Below the pieces are notes generated by a model, which had not been told where the DNA came from, ran no database searches, and saw only the letters and a list, made by a program, of their open reading frames with translations. The translations under genes and the position numbers were made by a program. Shown here one piece after another: positions 28,362-37,069 of a DNA stretch of 53,611 nt (position 1 is its first letter; each line of letters begins with the position of its first letter). The DNA is taken from NCBI GenBank assembly GCA_903900845.1, contig CAIUOU010000001.1:1-53611 (forward strand), given 5' to 3'. This stretch comes from an uncultured Opitutia bacterium (GTDB taxonomy: Bacteria; Verrucomicrobiota; Verrucomicrobiia; Opitutales; Opitutaceae).

Positions 28362-28386
28362 CCGTGGTTACCCACCCGCGGAGCGA
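28362..28386 (+). repeat. Dispersed repeat with CCGTGGTTACCCACCCGCGG core
   Basis: Positions 28363-28386 match 18699-18722 at 22 of 24 bases. The CCGTGGTTA start links it to the ATCCGTGGTTA ends of the 10-bp-period family, and the GCGGAGCGA tail links it to 99-138. Confidence 0.65.
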
Positions 28387-28441
28387 GTCGGGAGCGCGGG
28401 GTTGACGGGACGGCGCGCGGGGCGTGTTCTCGCCGGTTCCG

Positions 28442-30307
28442 ATGCTCACCATCGCCGACGTCTCCAAGTCCTATGGCACCCGCGAACTGTTCGCCGAGGT
28501 ATCGCTTTTCATCGCGCGGACCGACCGGCTGGGGCTCGTGGGCCCGAACGGCGCGGGCAAATCGACGCTCTTCAGCCTGATCCTCGGGGAGGAGCGGCCC
28601 GATACGGGAACGATCGAGTGGGAGCGCGGGGCCGATTTCGGCTTCCTGCCGCAGGAGAGCGCGCCGGCCGGCGAGGAGACGATCCTCCACATCGCCACGA
28701 GCGGGAAGAAGCTGCAACCCGACGAGGACGATTGGGACATCGACTACACGCTGGAGCCGCGGGCGCGTAAGATTCTGGCGGGACTCGGATTCAAGGAGGG
28801 AGACGCGGAGAAGCTGGCGAAGACCTTCTCGGGCGGCTGGGTGATGCGGGCGCACCTTGCGCGGCTCCTCGTCGCCGAGCCGGCGCTGCTGCTGCTCGAC
28901 GAACCGACCAACCATCTCGATCTGGAGGCGCTGCTTTGGTTCCAGGACTACCTTTCACGCTATCCGGGCGGGCTGGTGGTGATCTCGCACGATCGCGCGT
29001 TCCTCAACGCACTCTGCACGGGCATGCTCGAACTGCGCGGCGGCCGGCTGAACTACTACCACGGCAACTACGACGACTACCTGAAGGAGAAGGAGGCGCG
29101 GAAGGACCAGCAGGCGGCGCTCTTCAAGAACCAGCAGCGTGAAATCGCCCACCTGCAGAAATTTGTCGATCGCTTCGGCGCGAAGGCGTCGATGGCCTCG
29201 CGCGCGAAATCGAAGGAAAAACAAATCGAGCGCCTGCAGGAGGTAGCCGTCGAGGAACCGCACGAGGAACTCAAGCGGATCAATTTCCGCTTCCCGCAGC
29301 CGCCCCGCTCAGGCCTCAAGGTGATCGAATTGGCGAAAGTGCAGCAGGCCTACGGGGACCACGTTGTCTACCGCGACCTCAACTTCACCGCCGAACGCGG
29401 CCAGCGTATCGTGCTCGTCGGCCCCAACGGGGCGGGCAAGTCCACGCTGCTCAAGATCCTGGCCGGCGTGCTTTCGATCCAGGGGGGTGAGCGCGAGCTG
29501 GGCAGCAATGTCTTCACCGGCTACTTCGCCCAGAACCGCATCGACAACCTGAAGCCCGAACTGACGGTCTTTGAGAATGTGATGGAGCTGCGGACGAACG
29601 AGAACCAACTCACGGAGCAGCAGGCCCGCGCGATCCTTGGCGCCTTCCTTTTCCGCAAGGATGACGTGCACAAGCCCATCGGCGTGCTCTCCGGCGGAGA
29701 AAAATCGCGCCTCGCCCTCGCCCGGCTGCTGGTGAAGCCGCCGAATCTGCTGCTGATGGACGAGCCGACCACGCACCTCGACATCGCCTCGATCGACGCG
29801 CTCATCAACGCGCTCAAGTCCTACGAGGGCACGCTGATCTTCATCAGCCACGACGTGCACTTCATCCGCGCGCTCGCGGAGAACGTGCTGCACGTCCACA
29901 GCGGCCGCCTCACGCCTTACGCCGGCAACTACGACTACTACCTCGAGAAATCCAAGGCGGGCGACGCCCGCGCCGCGCTCACCGCGGGTTTCTCCGACGC
30001 CCGGCCGAAACAGGCGGCCACCCCGGCGCCGGCCCCCGTTTCCGTGCCGGCGGCCCCGGCGCGCAAGAAGGCGTCCGCCTCGGAGATTCGGAAATTCCGC
30101 GAGCACGTCGGCCAGCTGGAGAAGGCCGTGGTCGAGCTCGAGGCCAAGCAAGCCGAGATCACCGCGCAGCTCGAGGCGCCGGAGACCTACGCCGACAAGG
30201 GCAAGTTCCACCATCTCAACCGGGAGTTGAGCACGGTCGTCGACGAAATCCGCGCCGCCACCGCCGCCTGGGAGGAAGCCGCCACCAAGCTGGCGGAAAT
30301 GGAATAG
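28442..30307 (+). CDS. ABC-F family ATPase with two nucleotide-binding domains
   Basis: 621 residues, no membrane segment. Domain 1 has Walker A GPNGAGKS (about 34-41), a degenerate signature FSGGW and Walker B LLLLDEPTNHLD; domain 2 has GPNGAGKS (about 327-334), LSGGE and LLLMDEPTTHLD. Between them is the long linker typical of ABC-F. After about 520 comes an alanine/proline-rich spacer and a C-terminal coiled coil (FREHVGQLEKAVVELEAK), as in Uup. ABC-F proteins act on the ribosome in translation or resistance, not in transport. ATG 28442 begins directly at the first strand; an ATG at 28424 is possible. The toxin gene at 30318 converges on its end. Confidence 0.92.
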   Translation: MLTIADVSKSYGTRELFAEVSLFIARTDRLGLVGPNGAGKSTLFSLILGEERPDTGTIEWERGADFGFLPQESAPAGEETILHIATSGKKLQPDEDDWDIDYTLEPRARKILAGLGFKEGDAEKLAKTFSGGWVMRAHLARLLVAEPALLLLDEPTNHLDLEALLWFQDYLSRYPGGLVVISHDRAFLNALCTGMLELRGGRLNYYHGNYDDYLKEKEARKDQQAALFKNQQREIAHLQKFVDRFGAKASMASRAKSKEKQIERLQEVAVEEPHEELKRINFRFPQPPRSGLKVIELAKVQQAYGDHVVYRDLNFTAERGQRIVLVGPNGAGKSTLLKILAGVLSIQGGERELGSNVFTGYFAQNRIDNLKPELTVFENVMELRTNENQLTEQQARAILGAFLFRKDDVHKPIGVLSGGEKSRLALARLLVKPPNLLLMDEPTTHLDIASIDALINALKSYEGTLIFISHDVHFIRALAENVLHVHSGRLTPYAGNYDYYLEKSKAGDARAALTAGFSDARPKQAATPAPAPVSVPAAPARKKASASEIRKFREHVGQLEKAVVELEAKQAEITAQLEAPETYADKGKFHHLNRELSTVVDEIRAATAAWEEAATKLAEME

Positions 30308-30317
30308 TGAACCGCGG

Positions 30318-30605
30318 TCAGGACTTGAGACGCCGGATGAGCTCCGCCTCAAAGACTTCGTACACCAAACTTCGCTCTTCCATGAATAGGGCTTCGATCG
30401 CTTCGTCCGCGGCGTAGGAAAAGATGATTCGGAAGCGGCCCGTACGCAGCCGGTGGTAACCTGACAAAACTCCCTCCAGGGACCGTATATCACCTCGCTC
30501 TGCCCTGAGGTCCCTCAGGGGTTGTTTCACCGCACGACGTGGTACCGGCGCGAGATTGGTCGAAAATCGCACCACCTGCGCAGATCTGCGCACCATACGA
30601 TTCAT
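30318..30605 (-). CDS. RelE/ParE-family toxin
   Basis: 95 residues. The core LRAERGDIRSLEGVLSGYHR and LRTGRFRIIFSY is the standard RelE/ParE strand-helix pattern, with basic residues (R and K) spread over the surface as in mRNA interferases. The C-terminal YEVFEAELIRRLKS is also typical. Its ATG overlaps the antitoxin stop by 4 bases (ATGA), so translation is coupled. RelE-type toxins cleave mRNA in the ribosome, while ParE-type ones poison gyrase; sequence alone does not decide which, but a YefM/Phd partner favours RelE-like. Confidence 0.82.
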   Translation of the reverse strand: MNRMVRRSAQVVRFSTNLAPVPRRAVKQPLRDLRAERGDIRSLEGVLSGYHRLRTGRFRIIFSYAADEAIEALFMEERSLVYEVFEAELIRRLKS

Positions 30606-30850
30606 TCAGGAATATCGTCGAGTTCTCCGAAAACCGTCCTGCCGGCTTTGTGATCGCTGATCGCCTGGACGAGTTCGGGGTTCGCCATGAGCTCCAGCGT
30701 CTCAGCGACCGCCGCCATACGCTCGTAACTCATCACGCATGCCACCGGCGCATCATGGCGCGTGACCGTGACGACTCGGCCAGACTCCGCGGCCCTAATG
30801 AGCGCAGGGAAGTTATTTTGCCCCTCGGAAATGCTCACGGTAGATTTCAT
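30602..30850 (-). CDS. Phd/YefM-family antitoxin
   Basis: 82 residues. The N-terminal MKSTVSISEGQNNFPALIRA, followed by VVTVTRHDAPVACVMSYERM, is the Phd/YefM dimerisation and DNA-binding fold; the tail (TVFGELDDIPE) is the acidic toxin-binding part. ATG 30850 was chosen because a GGGTGGG ribosome-like site lies upstream and the family begins here; a longer start would add 12 atypical residues. Such antitoxins repress their own promoter, expected in the 61-bp gap before the deoA stop at 30912. Confidence 0.85.
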   Translation of the reverse strand: MKSTVSISEGQNNFPALIRAAESGRVVTVTRHDAPVACVMSYERMAAVAETLELMANPELVQAISDHKAGRTVFGELDDIPE

Positions 30851-30911
30851 GATAAAATACCCACCCTTCGGACTTACCCTCGTCAAGAAACCGACTCACT
30901 CACCCGCCGGG

Positions 30912-32219
30912 TCAGTCCGCAATCAGCTCGGCGATCAGTGGCGGCGGCGAGACGGGGCTGTCCGCCAGCGCGAACGCGCCCGCAAGGAGCGCGCGAGCGT
31001 CCGCAAGGGCGGCCGGATCATTGGCGTGAATCTCGGCCAGCGGCTGGCCCGCCGCGACGTGTTCACCGACTTTGACCAGACCGGCGATACCCACCGCCGG
31101 ATCAATCACGTCCTCCGCGCGCGTCCGGCCCGCGCCGAGGCGAACGGCCGCCAGCGCCACCGCGCGGGCATCCACCGCGGCGACGAAACCCGTCCGCGGC
31201 GCCGGCCACGGCTCGATGAGCCTCGCCCGCGGGAGCAAACCGGGGTCATCGATCACGCGGACATCCCCGCCCTGCGCGGCGACGATCTCACGGAATTTTG
31301 TGAACGCGGCTCCGCTCCGCAGGGCGGCGTCGAGCCGTGCCAACGCGTCGAACTCCGTCGGGGCGACTCCGCCGAGGACGAGCATCTGGGCGCCGAGCGA
31401 GCGCGTGACCTCCATGACGTCGGAGGGACCGGCACCGCGCAGGCACGCGACCGACTCGGCCACCTCCAACGCGTTGCCCACCGCGCGGCCCAGCGGTTGA
31501 TCCATGCGCGTGAGCAGCGCGCGCACCCGTTTGCCGGAAGCGCGTCCAACGCGCACCAGCGTGGACGCCAGTTCCCGCGCGGAATCCAGGTTCGGCATGA
31601 AAGCCCCGCGGCCGAACTTCACGTCGAGCACAAGCGCATCGATGCCCTCGGCGAGTTTTTTGGACAGGATGGACCCGCAGATCAGGGGAACACATTCGAC
31701 CGTGGCGGTGACGTCACGCAACGCGTAGAGTTTGCGGTCAGCCGGTGCGAGATCGCGGGTCTGCCCGATCAGCGCGCAGCCGACGCGGGCGACCTGGGCC
31801 TTGAACTCGTCGAGCGAGAGACTGGTGCGGAAACCCGGGATGGACTCGAGCTTGTCGAGCGTGCCGCCGGAAAATCCGAGCCCGCGGCCGCTGATCATCG
31901 GCACCGGCACGCCGCAGGCCGCCACAAGGGGCGCCAGCGGCAACGAGATCTTGTCCCCCACGCCGCCGGTGGAGTGTTTGTCGACCTTAAGCCCCGGGAT
32001 TCCGGACAGATCGGCGACCGTGCCGGAACGCATCATCGCGTCGGTGTACCACGCCGTCTCCTCCGCGTTCATGCCGCGCAGGAAGACGGCCATCAGCATC
32101 GCTCCCAGTTGGTAATCGGCCCACGAGCCGTCGGTGGCGCCGCGGACGAAGGCGATGATCTCCTCCCGGGCGAGAGCGTGCCCGTCCCGCTTGCGCGCGA
32201 TGATCGACGACGGGGACAT
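30912..32219 (-). CDS. deoA: Thymidine (pyrimidine-nucleoside) phosphorylase
   Basis: 435 residues. The phosphate-binding signature KHSTGGVGDKISLPLAPLVA is intact, and GRGLGFSGGTLDKLESIPG is the conserved active-site block; LICGSILSKKLAEGIDALVL follows. The C-terminal domain ends in the barrel-sandwich module (EHVAAGQPLAEIHANDP). It splits thymidine or deoxyuridine with phosphate to give deoxyribose-1-phosphate and the base. DeoC and aldehyde dehydrogenases for the sugar end lie about 4-7 kb away on the same strand. Upstream is a repeat-filled gap, so the promoter position is unclear. Confidence 0.9.
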   Translation of the reverse strand: MSPSSIIARKRDGHALAREEIIAFVRGATDGSWADYQLGAMLMAVFLRGMNAEETAWYTDAMMRSGTVADLSGIPGLKVDKHSTGGVGDKISLPLAPLVAACGVPVPMISGRGLGFSGGTLDKLESIPGFRTSLSLDEFKAQVARVGCALIGQTRDLAPADRKLYALRDVTATVECVPLICGSILSKKLAEGIDALVLDVKFGRGAFMPNLDSARELASTLVRVGRASGKRVRALLTRMDQPLGRAVGNALEVAESVACLRGAGPSDVMEVTRSLGAQMLVLGGVAPTEFDALARLDAALRSGAAFTKFREIVAAQGGDVRVIDDPGLLPRARLIEPWPAPRTGFVAAVDARAVALAAVRLGAGRTRAEDVIDPAVGIAGLVKVGEHVAAGQPLAEIHANDPAALADARALLAGAFALADSPVSPPPLIAELIAD

Positions 32220-32283
32220 AGGCGGAAGTTCGCAGCGTGCTCGCCGGGAGGCAACGCCCGTTGCAGCCCGCCGACTCCGTTAA

Positions 32284-32328
32284 CTCCGTTGCTTGCTGTT
32301 CGAGCCCTTCCAACAGGAGCAAACGGAG
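32284..32328. repeat. Imperfect inverted repeat with CTCCGTT ends
   Basis: The left arm (CTCCGTTGCTTGCTGTT) pairs imperfectly with the right arm (AACAGGAGCAAACGGAG). It could fold as a hairpin of about 17-20 bp with one bulge. It lies about 65 bases upstream of the deoA start on the opposite side from any gene end, so it is more likely a REP-like repeat than a terminator. The CTCCGTT unit is also directly repeated just before it. Confidence 0.45.
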
Positions 32329-32500
32329 CCAACAGAGGGGAACACGGCGGCCGCGACATTCGGAAAAGCGTAAGACAGTTTTCATCATCCGCGGCACCCG
32401 CACCATCTGCCGTCAAGAATCCGGGGCTTTCGGAAACGCTTTCAGCCGTCACACGTTCACATTTATCCGCACAAGCAGCCTCGGCTACTCCGAGCCCGGC

Positions 32501-32581
32501 GCATCTGTGTTGATCCGTGGTTGGCTCCTCGTGCGGGACGGTTCGGAAGCGCGACCGGTTACCCACGGAGACACGGAGGAC
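32501..32581 (+). repeat. Dispersed repeat pieces GATCCGTGGTT and CACGGAGACACGG
   Basis: TGTTGATCCGTGGTTGG at 32507-32523 is a solo end of the ATCCGTG family. About 40 bases on, GTTACCCACGGAGACACGGAGG is the same kind of unit in inverted orientation (reverse complement CCTCCGTGTCTCCGTGGG). The opposed orientation recalls the two inverted ends of the GxxExxY element but encloses no gene. Confidence 0.55.
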
Positions 32582-32805
32582 AATGCGAATTTGGAAATCA
32601 GGAACTCAGGGCGCCGGCTTGATGAAGCTCGAAAACACCGCGAAGTGGGCCCACGGAAAACTCGGAAGACGCGGAAGGCGGGATCATTCGGGCGGATTTG
32701 TGTCCCTTCGTGGTTGCCCCCTCGCGAGGGGTTTCCGGAACCCGTACTCTTTACGTGCGCTTCCGTAGGCAACCCCGTTTCGGAAACCCGCTTCCGCCTT
32801 CGTTC

Positions 32806-34059
32806 TCAGGTGCGGAACATGACCTCCTCGCGTCCGAACATCCGCACCGCAAGCCCCAGCGCGACACCGGCGTAGAGGCAGGAGGAACCGAAGATCAGGC
32901 CAATGTAGCCCCAGTTCCAGACGCCCGAGAGCATCTCCTTGCAGACGAGCGAGAGGTTCAGGAGCGGCACGAGCGCCGTTCCGGTGGTGAGCTCCATGCC
33001 GGGCAGCACGCCGAGGGACGTCGGCAGGACCACGAGCACGATCATCGGCCCGAGGTAACTCTGCGCCTCCTTCTGGCTCTTCGCGAAGAGCGAAACGGTG
33101 AACGCGAGCGCGGCGAAGAGCACGGCGACCGGCACGACCATCGCCATGACCCCGACGATGCCGAGCGGGTCGATGATCGGGAGAGGTCCCGCGGGAAGCT
33201 CCGGCGGACGCATCGCACCGGCCGCGGCGACGGCGGACCGCGCCCCGGCGCCTCCGCCCAACAGCGCGGCGCCGCCGATCAGGATGCTCGCCGCGGTCGA
33301 GATCAGCATGAACACCATCGCCGACACCGATCCGGTGAGAACCATCAGGAACTTGCCCAGCACGAGGTCGACCCGCGGCACCGGGCTGCAGAGCAGCGTT
33401 TCCATCGTGCCACGCTCCTTCTCGCCCGCCGTAAGGTCCATCGCCGGGTACATTGCCCCGGTAAAGCACAGCAAAATGATCAGGTAAGGCACGAGCCCGC
33501 CGAAGAGATTACCGCCCACCTTCTCCGGCGGAGCGACGTTCTCGCGACGGAACTCGAAAGGACGCGCCGCACCCTTCGGCAGACCGGCGGCCGCTAGGCG
33601 GCGCGCCACCGTGTCCTCACGCAACTCAGCGAGGAAGCGCTCCACCACCCGCACCCCATTCTCCGACTTCAACTCGCCCTGGTAATGGTAAATCCGCACC
33701 GCAGGTACCTCGCCCGACTCCAGCCGCGCGGCGAATCGGTCGGGAATATCCACTGCCACCCGCAGGGTCTTGGCCGCAATCGCGTCGCGCCAGTCGGCCT
33801 TCGCCTCGACGACGCGCATGCCCTTGGCCTCGCGGAAACGCCGCAGCACCTCGGGGGAGTCGCTTCCTCCGATCACCGCCACCGTCGGTACATCCTCGCG
33901 GGCCTTGGCGACCGAGCTGGCCGTGACTTTGCCGAAGATCAGGAACATCAGTGGCATCACCACCGTCGGCACCACGATCACGGAGATCAGCGTGCGACGA
34001 TCGCGGAGCGAGTCCTTCAGTTCCTTGAGGTAAACCGTCGTGATATTGCGCCAGTTCAT
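32806..34059 (-). CDS. ABC-2 type exporter permease (NatB-like)
   Basis: 417 residues. One N-terminal helix (about 24-46, VIVVPTVVMPLMFLIFG) is followed by a large extracytoplasmic domain (about 50-215) and then about five helices to the C-terminus, the layout of NatB/ABC-2 permeases. The stretch AGEKERGTMETLLCSPVPR is the strongly conserved coupling segment of this family. Its ATG overlaps the ATPase stop (ATGA), so the two are made together. NatAB exports sodium in Bacillus; the substrate here is unknown. Confidence 0.87.
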   Translation of the reverse strand: MNWRNITTVYLKELKDSLRDRRTLISVIVVPTVVMPLMFLIFGKVTASSVAKAREDVPTVAVIGGSDSPEVLRRFREAKGMRVVEAKADWRDAIAAKTLRVAVDIPDRFAARLESGEVPAVRIYHYQGELKSENGVRVVERFLAELREDTVARRLAAAGLPKGAARPFEFRRENVAPPEKVGGNLFGGLVPYLIILLCFTGAMYPAMDLTAGEKERGTMETLLCSPVPRVDLVLGKFLMVLTGSVSAMVFMLISTAASILIGGAALLGGGAGARSAVAAAGAMRPPELPAGPLPIIDPLGIVGVMAMVVPVAVLFAALAFTVSLFAKSQKEAQSYLGPMIVLVVLPTSLGVLPGMELTTGTALVPLLNLSLVCKEMLSGVWNWGYIGLIFGSSCLYAGVALGLAVRMFGREEVMFRT

Positions 34060-34805
34060 CGGGCTTCTCCCCCGGCTCCCTCGACCAGGTGCACGAAGAT
34101 ATCCTCCAGGTCGGTGAGGCCGTGCCGCGCCCGCAGCTCCGCCAGCGAGCCCTCGGCCAGGAGCCGGCCGCCGTGGATCACGCCGATCACGTCGCAAAGT
34201 TTCTCCACCTCGCTCATGACGTGGGTGGAGTAGACCACGGTCTTGCCGGCGGCGCGGCACTCGCGGACAAAGCCCACGACCGTGCGGGCCGTCATGACGT
34301 CGAGTCCGAGCGTGGGCTCGTCGAAGATCAGCACCGTCGGGTCATGCACGATCGTGCGCGCGATGGAGGTCTTCTGCTTCATGCCGGTCGACAGCTGGTC
34401 GCAGCGGCGGTCGAGGAACTCTCCCATCCCGAGGCGCTCGGAAAGCTCGCCGGTGCGGGCGCGGATGGCGGCGTCGGTCATGCCGTTGAGGCGCCCGAAG
34501 TAGCCGATCATCTCGCGGGCGGTGAGCCGCGCATAGAGCGCGGTGGAGGCCGCTAGAAAACCCACCCGGGCCCGAACGCGGTCGGGTTCGGCGGCGACGT
34601 CATGCCCCGCGACGACCGCTGTGCCGCGGGTTGGCCGCAGGAGCGTGGCGAGCATACGCAGCGTGGTGGTCTTGCCGGCGCCGTTGGCGCCAAGCAGGCC
34701 GTAGATCGTGCCGGGTTCGACGCGGAACGACACGTCGAGCGCGCCGTGGATTTCCCCGCGCTTCTTGTCGCGGAAGGTCTTGGTGAGTTGGCGGGCCTCG
34801 ATCAC
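34056..34805 (-). CDS. ABC exporter ATP-binding subunit (NatA-like)
   Basis: 249 residues. Walker A GANGAGKT (about 39-46), a Q-loop region [18 protein letters not shown], signature LSTGMKQK (the variant usual in NatA-type exporters instead of LSGGQ), Walker [13 protein letters not shown] and the H-loop STHVM are all present and intact. It pairs with the overlapping permease gene. The M20 peptidase ends only 10 bases upstream, so they may share a transcript, though the functional link is unknown. Confidence 0.9.
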   Translation of the reverse strand: MIEARQLTKTFRDKKRGEIHGALDVSFRVEPGTIYGLLGANGAGKTTTLRMLATLLRPTRGTAVVAGHDVAAEPDRVRARVGFLAASTALYARLTAREMIGYFGRLNGMTDAAIRARTGELSERLGMGEFLDRRCDQLSTGMKQKTSIARTIVHDPTVLIFDEPTLGLDVMTARTVVGFVRECRAAGKTVVYSTHVMSEVEKLCDVIGVIHGGRLLAEGSLAELRARHGLTDLEDIFVHLVEGAGGEAR

Positions 34806-34815
34806 GGGAGAAGCG

Positions 34816-36117
34816 TCACGGCATCGTCGCGACGCCGAGGATGATAGCCGCCGCGAGGGTGAAATCCTTCACGGCCTGCGTCTTCTCGACGTCGGTCCAC
34901 TCGTCGAGGGAATGGCTGCGGCCGCCCTTGTTCGCGGAGTTTCGGGCGATCGCCACGGCCGGAATCCCGAGGCTGATCGGGATGTTGGCGTCGGTGCTGC
35001 TGGTCTCCCAGACCGGCACCTTGTCGAAGTTCTTCATCGTGCCCGCGATCTGGCGCGCGATCGGGGAATCCGGCGCGGTCGTGCCCGAGGGTCGCTCGCC
35101 AATCAGCTTCAACTCGACCGTCACACGGCCGAACGTCGTCTGGCGGGTGGCGTTCTCCTCGTCCACCGCCTCGGCGACGATCCTTTTGAACTCGGCGTCG
35201 ATTTTCCGGAGCTCCTCGGGCGAGGCGGACCGCATGTCGACCTCCATCGCGACCTCGAACGGGATGGAATTCACCGAGGTGCCGCCGGAAACGACCCCGA
35301 CATTGTAGGAAACCTTGGGCCGCTTCGGCACCACCACCTTGCCGAGCTTCGCCATGGCGTTGCCCATCGCGAAAGCGGGGTTAACCTGGCCGAACGCGCC
35401 CCAACTGTGGCCGCCGGGTCCCTTGAACGTGACCTTGTACCGCAGGCTGCCGAGCGCGCCGGAGGTGACGAGGTCGAGGTTGCCGCCGTCGACGGAGATG
35501 AACCGCGCGATACGATCCTTCCAAGGACCTTTCGTGAAAAGGTATCGCATCCCGCGGAGATCCCCCTGCCCCTCCTCGCCGACGTTGCCGATGATCAACA
35601 GGTCGCCGGGCGTCTCGATCTTCGCCTCCCGGATCGCCCTTGTGAACGCCAGGACGAACGCGAGGCCGCGGGTGTCGTCACCCACGCCGGGCGCGATGAG
35701 CCGCGTGCCGCTGCGCTTCACGCGGACGTCGGTTCCGGCCGGAAAAACGGTGTCGAGATGCGCCGCGACCGCGAGGAGCGGTCCCTGCCCCTTGCCCCGC
35801 CGGACGCCGATGACATTGCCCTCGGCGTCGGTGGAGACGTCCTCGAGGCCCGACTCCCGGAGCAGCCGCGAGAACGCCTCCCCGCGCGCCTTCTCGCCGA
35901 ACGGAGGCGCGGGTATCTCCGTGAGCTGGATCAGCTCCGCCACAAAACGGTCGAAGTCGCGTTCATAGTTGGCGACGACCGCTTGGAATTGAGGCGAAGC
36001 GATGAGTTCGCGCGCGCGGGCCTCCTCCGGCGTGGCAGCCGCGACGGCAGCGGAAAGCGCGAAGACGGAGCACAGCGAGGCCAGTAGGCGCCGCGGCCAG
36101 CGGGCGGGGGAAATCAT
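34816..36117 (-). CDS. Secreted M20-family metallopeptidase
   Basis: 433 residues. A signal peptide (ASLCSVFALSAAVAAATPEE) is followed by the M20 fold. Metal and catalytic residues visible: HLDTVFPAG (first His and Asp), PGVGDDTRG (bridging Asp), NVGEEGQGD (catalytic Glu pair), SVDGGN, and RSHSLDEW (last His). The dimerisation domain carries KGPGGHSWGAFGQVNPA. The sequence most resembles tripeptidase/PepT-like members. ATG 36117 was chosen for the signal peptide; a start at 36165 would put an unlikely 16 residues before it. The extracytoplasmic location suggests peptide scavenging. Confidence 0.88.
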   Translation of the reverse strand: MISPARWPRRLLASLCSVFALSAAVAAATPEEARARELIASPQFQAVVANYERDFDRFVAELIQLTEIPAPPFGEKARGEAFSRLLRESGLEDVSTDAEGNVIGVRRGKGQGPLLAVAAHLDTVFPAGTDVRVKRSGTRLIAPGVGDDTRGLAFVLAFTRAIREAKIETPGDLLIIGNVGEEGQGDLRGMRYLFTKGPWKDRIARFISVDGGNLDLVTSGALGSLRYKVTFKGPGGHSWGAFGQVNPAFAMGNAMAKLGKVVVPKRPKVSYNVGVVSGGTSVNSIPFEVAMEVDMRSASPEELRKIDAEFKRIVAEAVDEENATRQTTFGRVTVELKLIGERPSGTTAPDSPIARQIAGTMKNFDKVPVWETSSTDANIPISLGIPAVAIARNSANKGGRSHSLDEWTDVEKTQAVKDFTLAAAIILGVATMP

Positions 36118-36161
36118 CCCGTGAACGGGAGCCTTCGCCCGCGCCGGGTCAAGTTCCGCGG

Positions 36162-37028
36162 TCAAGCCCCCACCGGGTGCCAGATGGTCTTGAACTCCAC
36201 GAAGTCGCGGATCGCGTGCACGGATTGGCCGCCGGCGCCCAGCCAGTCGGCGGGACTGGCGAGTTCGGTGAAACGCACCCGCTTCACGCTCTCCGCGGCA
36301 CCGAGGCGCAGCGCCTGGCGTTCGTCGGCGGACGCGGCCGCGCTGATCGCGCGCAGGTGGGCGTGCGTCGCGAAGGTCGGCAGCAGTTCGCGGCGGAAGC
36401 CGGTGAGCAGATTCACGACACCGCCCGGCAGGTCGCTGGTCGCGAGCATTTCCCCGAGCAGGACCGCGGGATAGGGCGTTTTCTCCGAAGCGAGGACGAT
36501 CACGGTGTTCCCGCTCACGATCACGGGCGCGACGAGGGAAATCAGCCCGAGGAGCGCGGGGGCGTCGGGCGCGATCACGCCGACCACACCCATCGGCTCG
36601 GTGACGGTGAAATTGAAATGCGGCGATGCGACCGGGTTCACATTGCCCAGCACCTGCTCATACTTGTCGGCCCATCCGGCGTAGTGCACGAGCCGGTCCG
36701 TGGCGGCGTCGACCTCACGCGTCGCCGCGGCGCGGGCGGCGCCGAAGCGGGCGAGCGTATCGATCATCTCGGCGCGGCGCGCCTCGAGCATCTCACCCAG
36801 CCGGTAGAGGATCTGGCCCCGGTTGTACGCGGTGCGCCGCGCCCAGCCGGGGCCGGCCTTGGCGGCGACCTCGACGGCGTTGCGCAGGTCCTTGCGGGAG
36901 CACTGCGGCACATGGGCGAAGAACGCGCCGCGCGCATCGTGCACGGGAAACACGCGGCCGGATTCCGAGCGGATGAACGCCCCGCCCACGTAGGGTTTCG
37001 GGGTCTTGGTGACAGTCAGGCGAGGCAT
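36162..37028 (-). CDS. Truncated, non-catalytic aldehyde dehydrogenase (ALDH16 second-domain type)
   Basis: 288 residues versus about 480 for a full ALDH. It aligns with the N-terminal, NAD-binding part: TPKPYVGGAFIRSESGR, RKDLRNAVEVA, TEPMGVVGVIAPDAPALLG and VSGNTVIVLASE, but the region with the catalytic cysteine and the oxyanion glutamate motif is absent. In ALDH16-type proteins such a dead domain is fused behind a full ALDH; here it is a separate gene behind the catalytic ALDH at 37464-38960, with the GxxExxY element between. The ATG lies 5 bases from the element end and has no ribosome site. It may serve as a structural partner of the catalytic subunit (inference). Confidence 0.82.
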   Translation of the reverse strand: MPRLTVTKTPKPYVGGAFIRSESGRVFPVHDARGAFFAHVPQCSRKDLRNAVEVAAKAGPGWARRTAYNRGQILYRLGEMLEARRAEMIDTLARFGAARAAATREVDAATDRLVHYAGWADKYEQVLGNVNPVASPHFNFTVTEPMGVVGVIAPDAPALLGLISLVAPVIVSGNTVIVLASEKTPYPAVLLGEMLATSDLPGGVVNLLTGFRRELLPTFATHAHLRAISAAASADERQALRLGAAESVKRVRFTELASPADWLGAGGQSVHAIRDFVEFKTIWHPVGA

Positions 37029-37033
37029 GGGAG

Positions 37034-37069
37034 GGTTAACCACGGATGGACGCGGATGAACTCGGATTC
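37034..37069 (+). repeat. Left terminal repeat of the GxxExxY element
   Basis: Reads GGTTAACCACGGATGG, then two further 10-bp-spaced CGGAT units. It pairs with 37434-37469 in inverted orientation with 5 mismatches in 36. It includes the stop codon of the GxxExxY gene and stops 5 bases before the start codon of the truncated ALDH. Confidence 0.85.

Larger units (their letters stand above)
27645..28441. other. Long intergenic stretch with dispersed repeats
   Basis: No convincing gene is seen in nearly 800 bases. It carries degenerate TTCGCCAAxC motifs (near 27770 and 28137), ATCCGCG repeats at 28071-28101 and the CCGTGGTTACCCACCCGCGG repeat at 28362-28386. Open frames here have no family resemblance and lack ribosome sites. 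It separates the divergently oriented PSD1 (-) and ABC-F (+) genes, so both promoters should be here. Confidence 0.55.
32220..32805. other. Intergenic stretch of mixed dispersed repeats
   Basis: No gene is seen. From left to right: an imperfect inverted repeat with CTCCGTT ends (32284-32328), ATTTATCCGC and TGATCCGTGGTT motifs (32461-32522), a CCACGGAGACACGG unit (near 32566) in the opposite orientation, AAATCAGG/AACTCAGG tandem pieces (near 32598) and TGTCCCTTCGTGGTTGC (32701-32717), also found near 18690. It looks like an accumulation site for repeats upstream of deoA. Confidence 0.55.

Noticed and set aside
30762-32513. 583-codon open frame opposite thymidine phosphorylase
   Set aside because: Antisense shadow with low-complexity arginine-rich sequence; deoA on the minus strand has all signature motifs.
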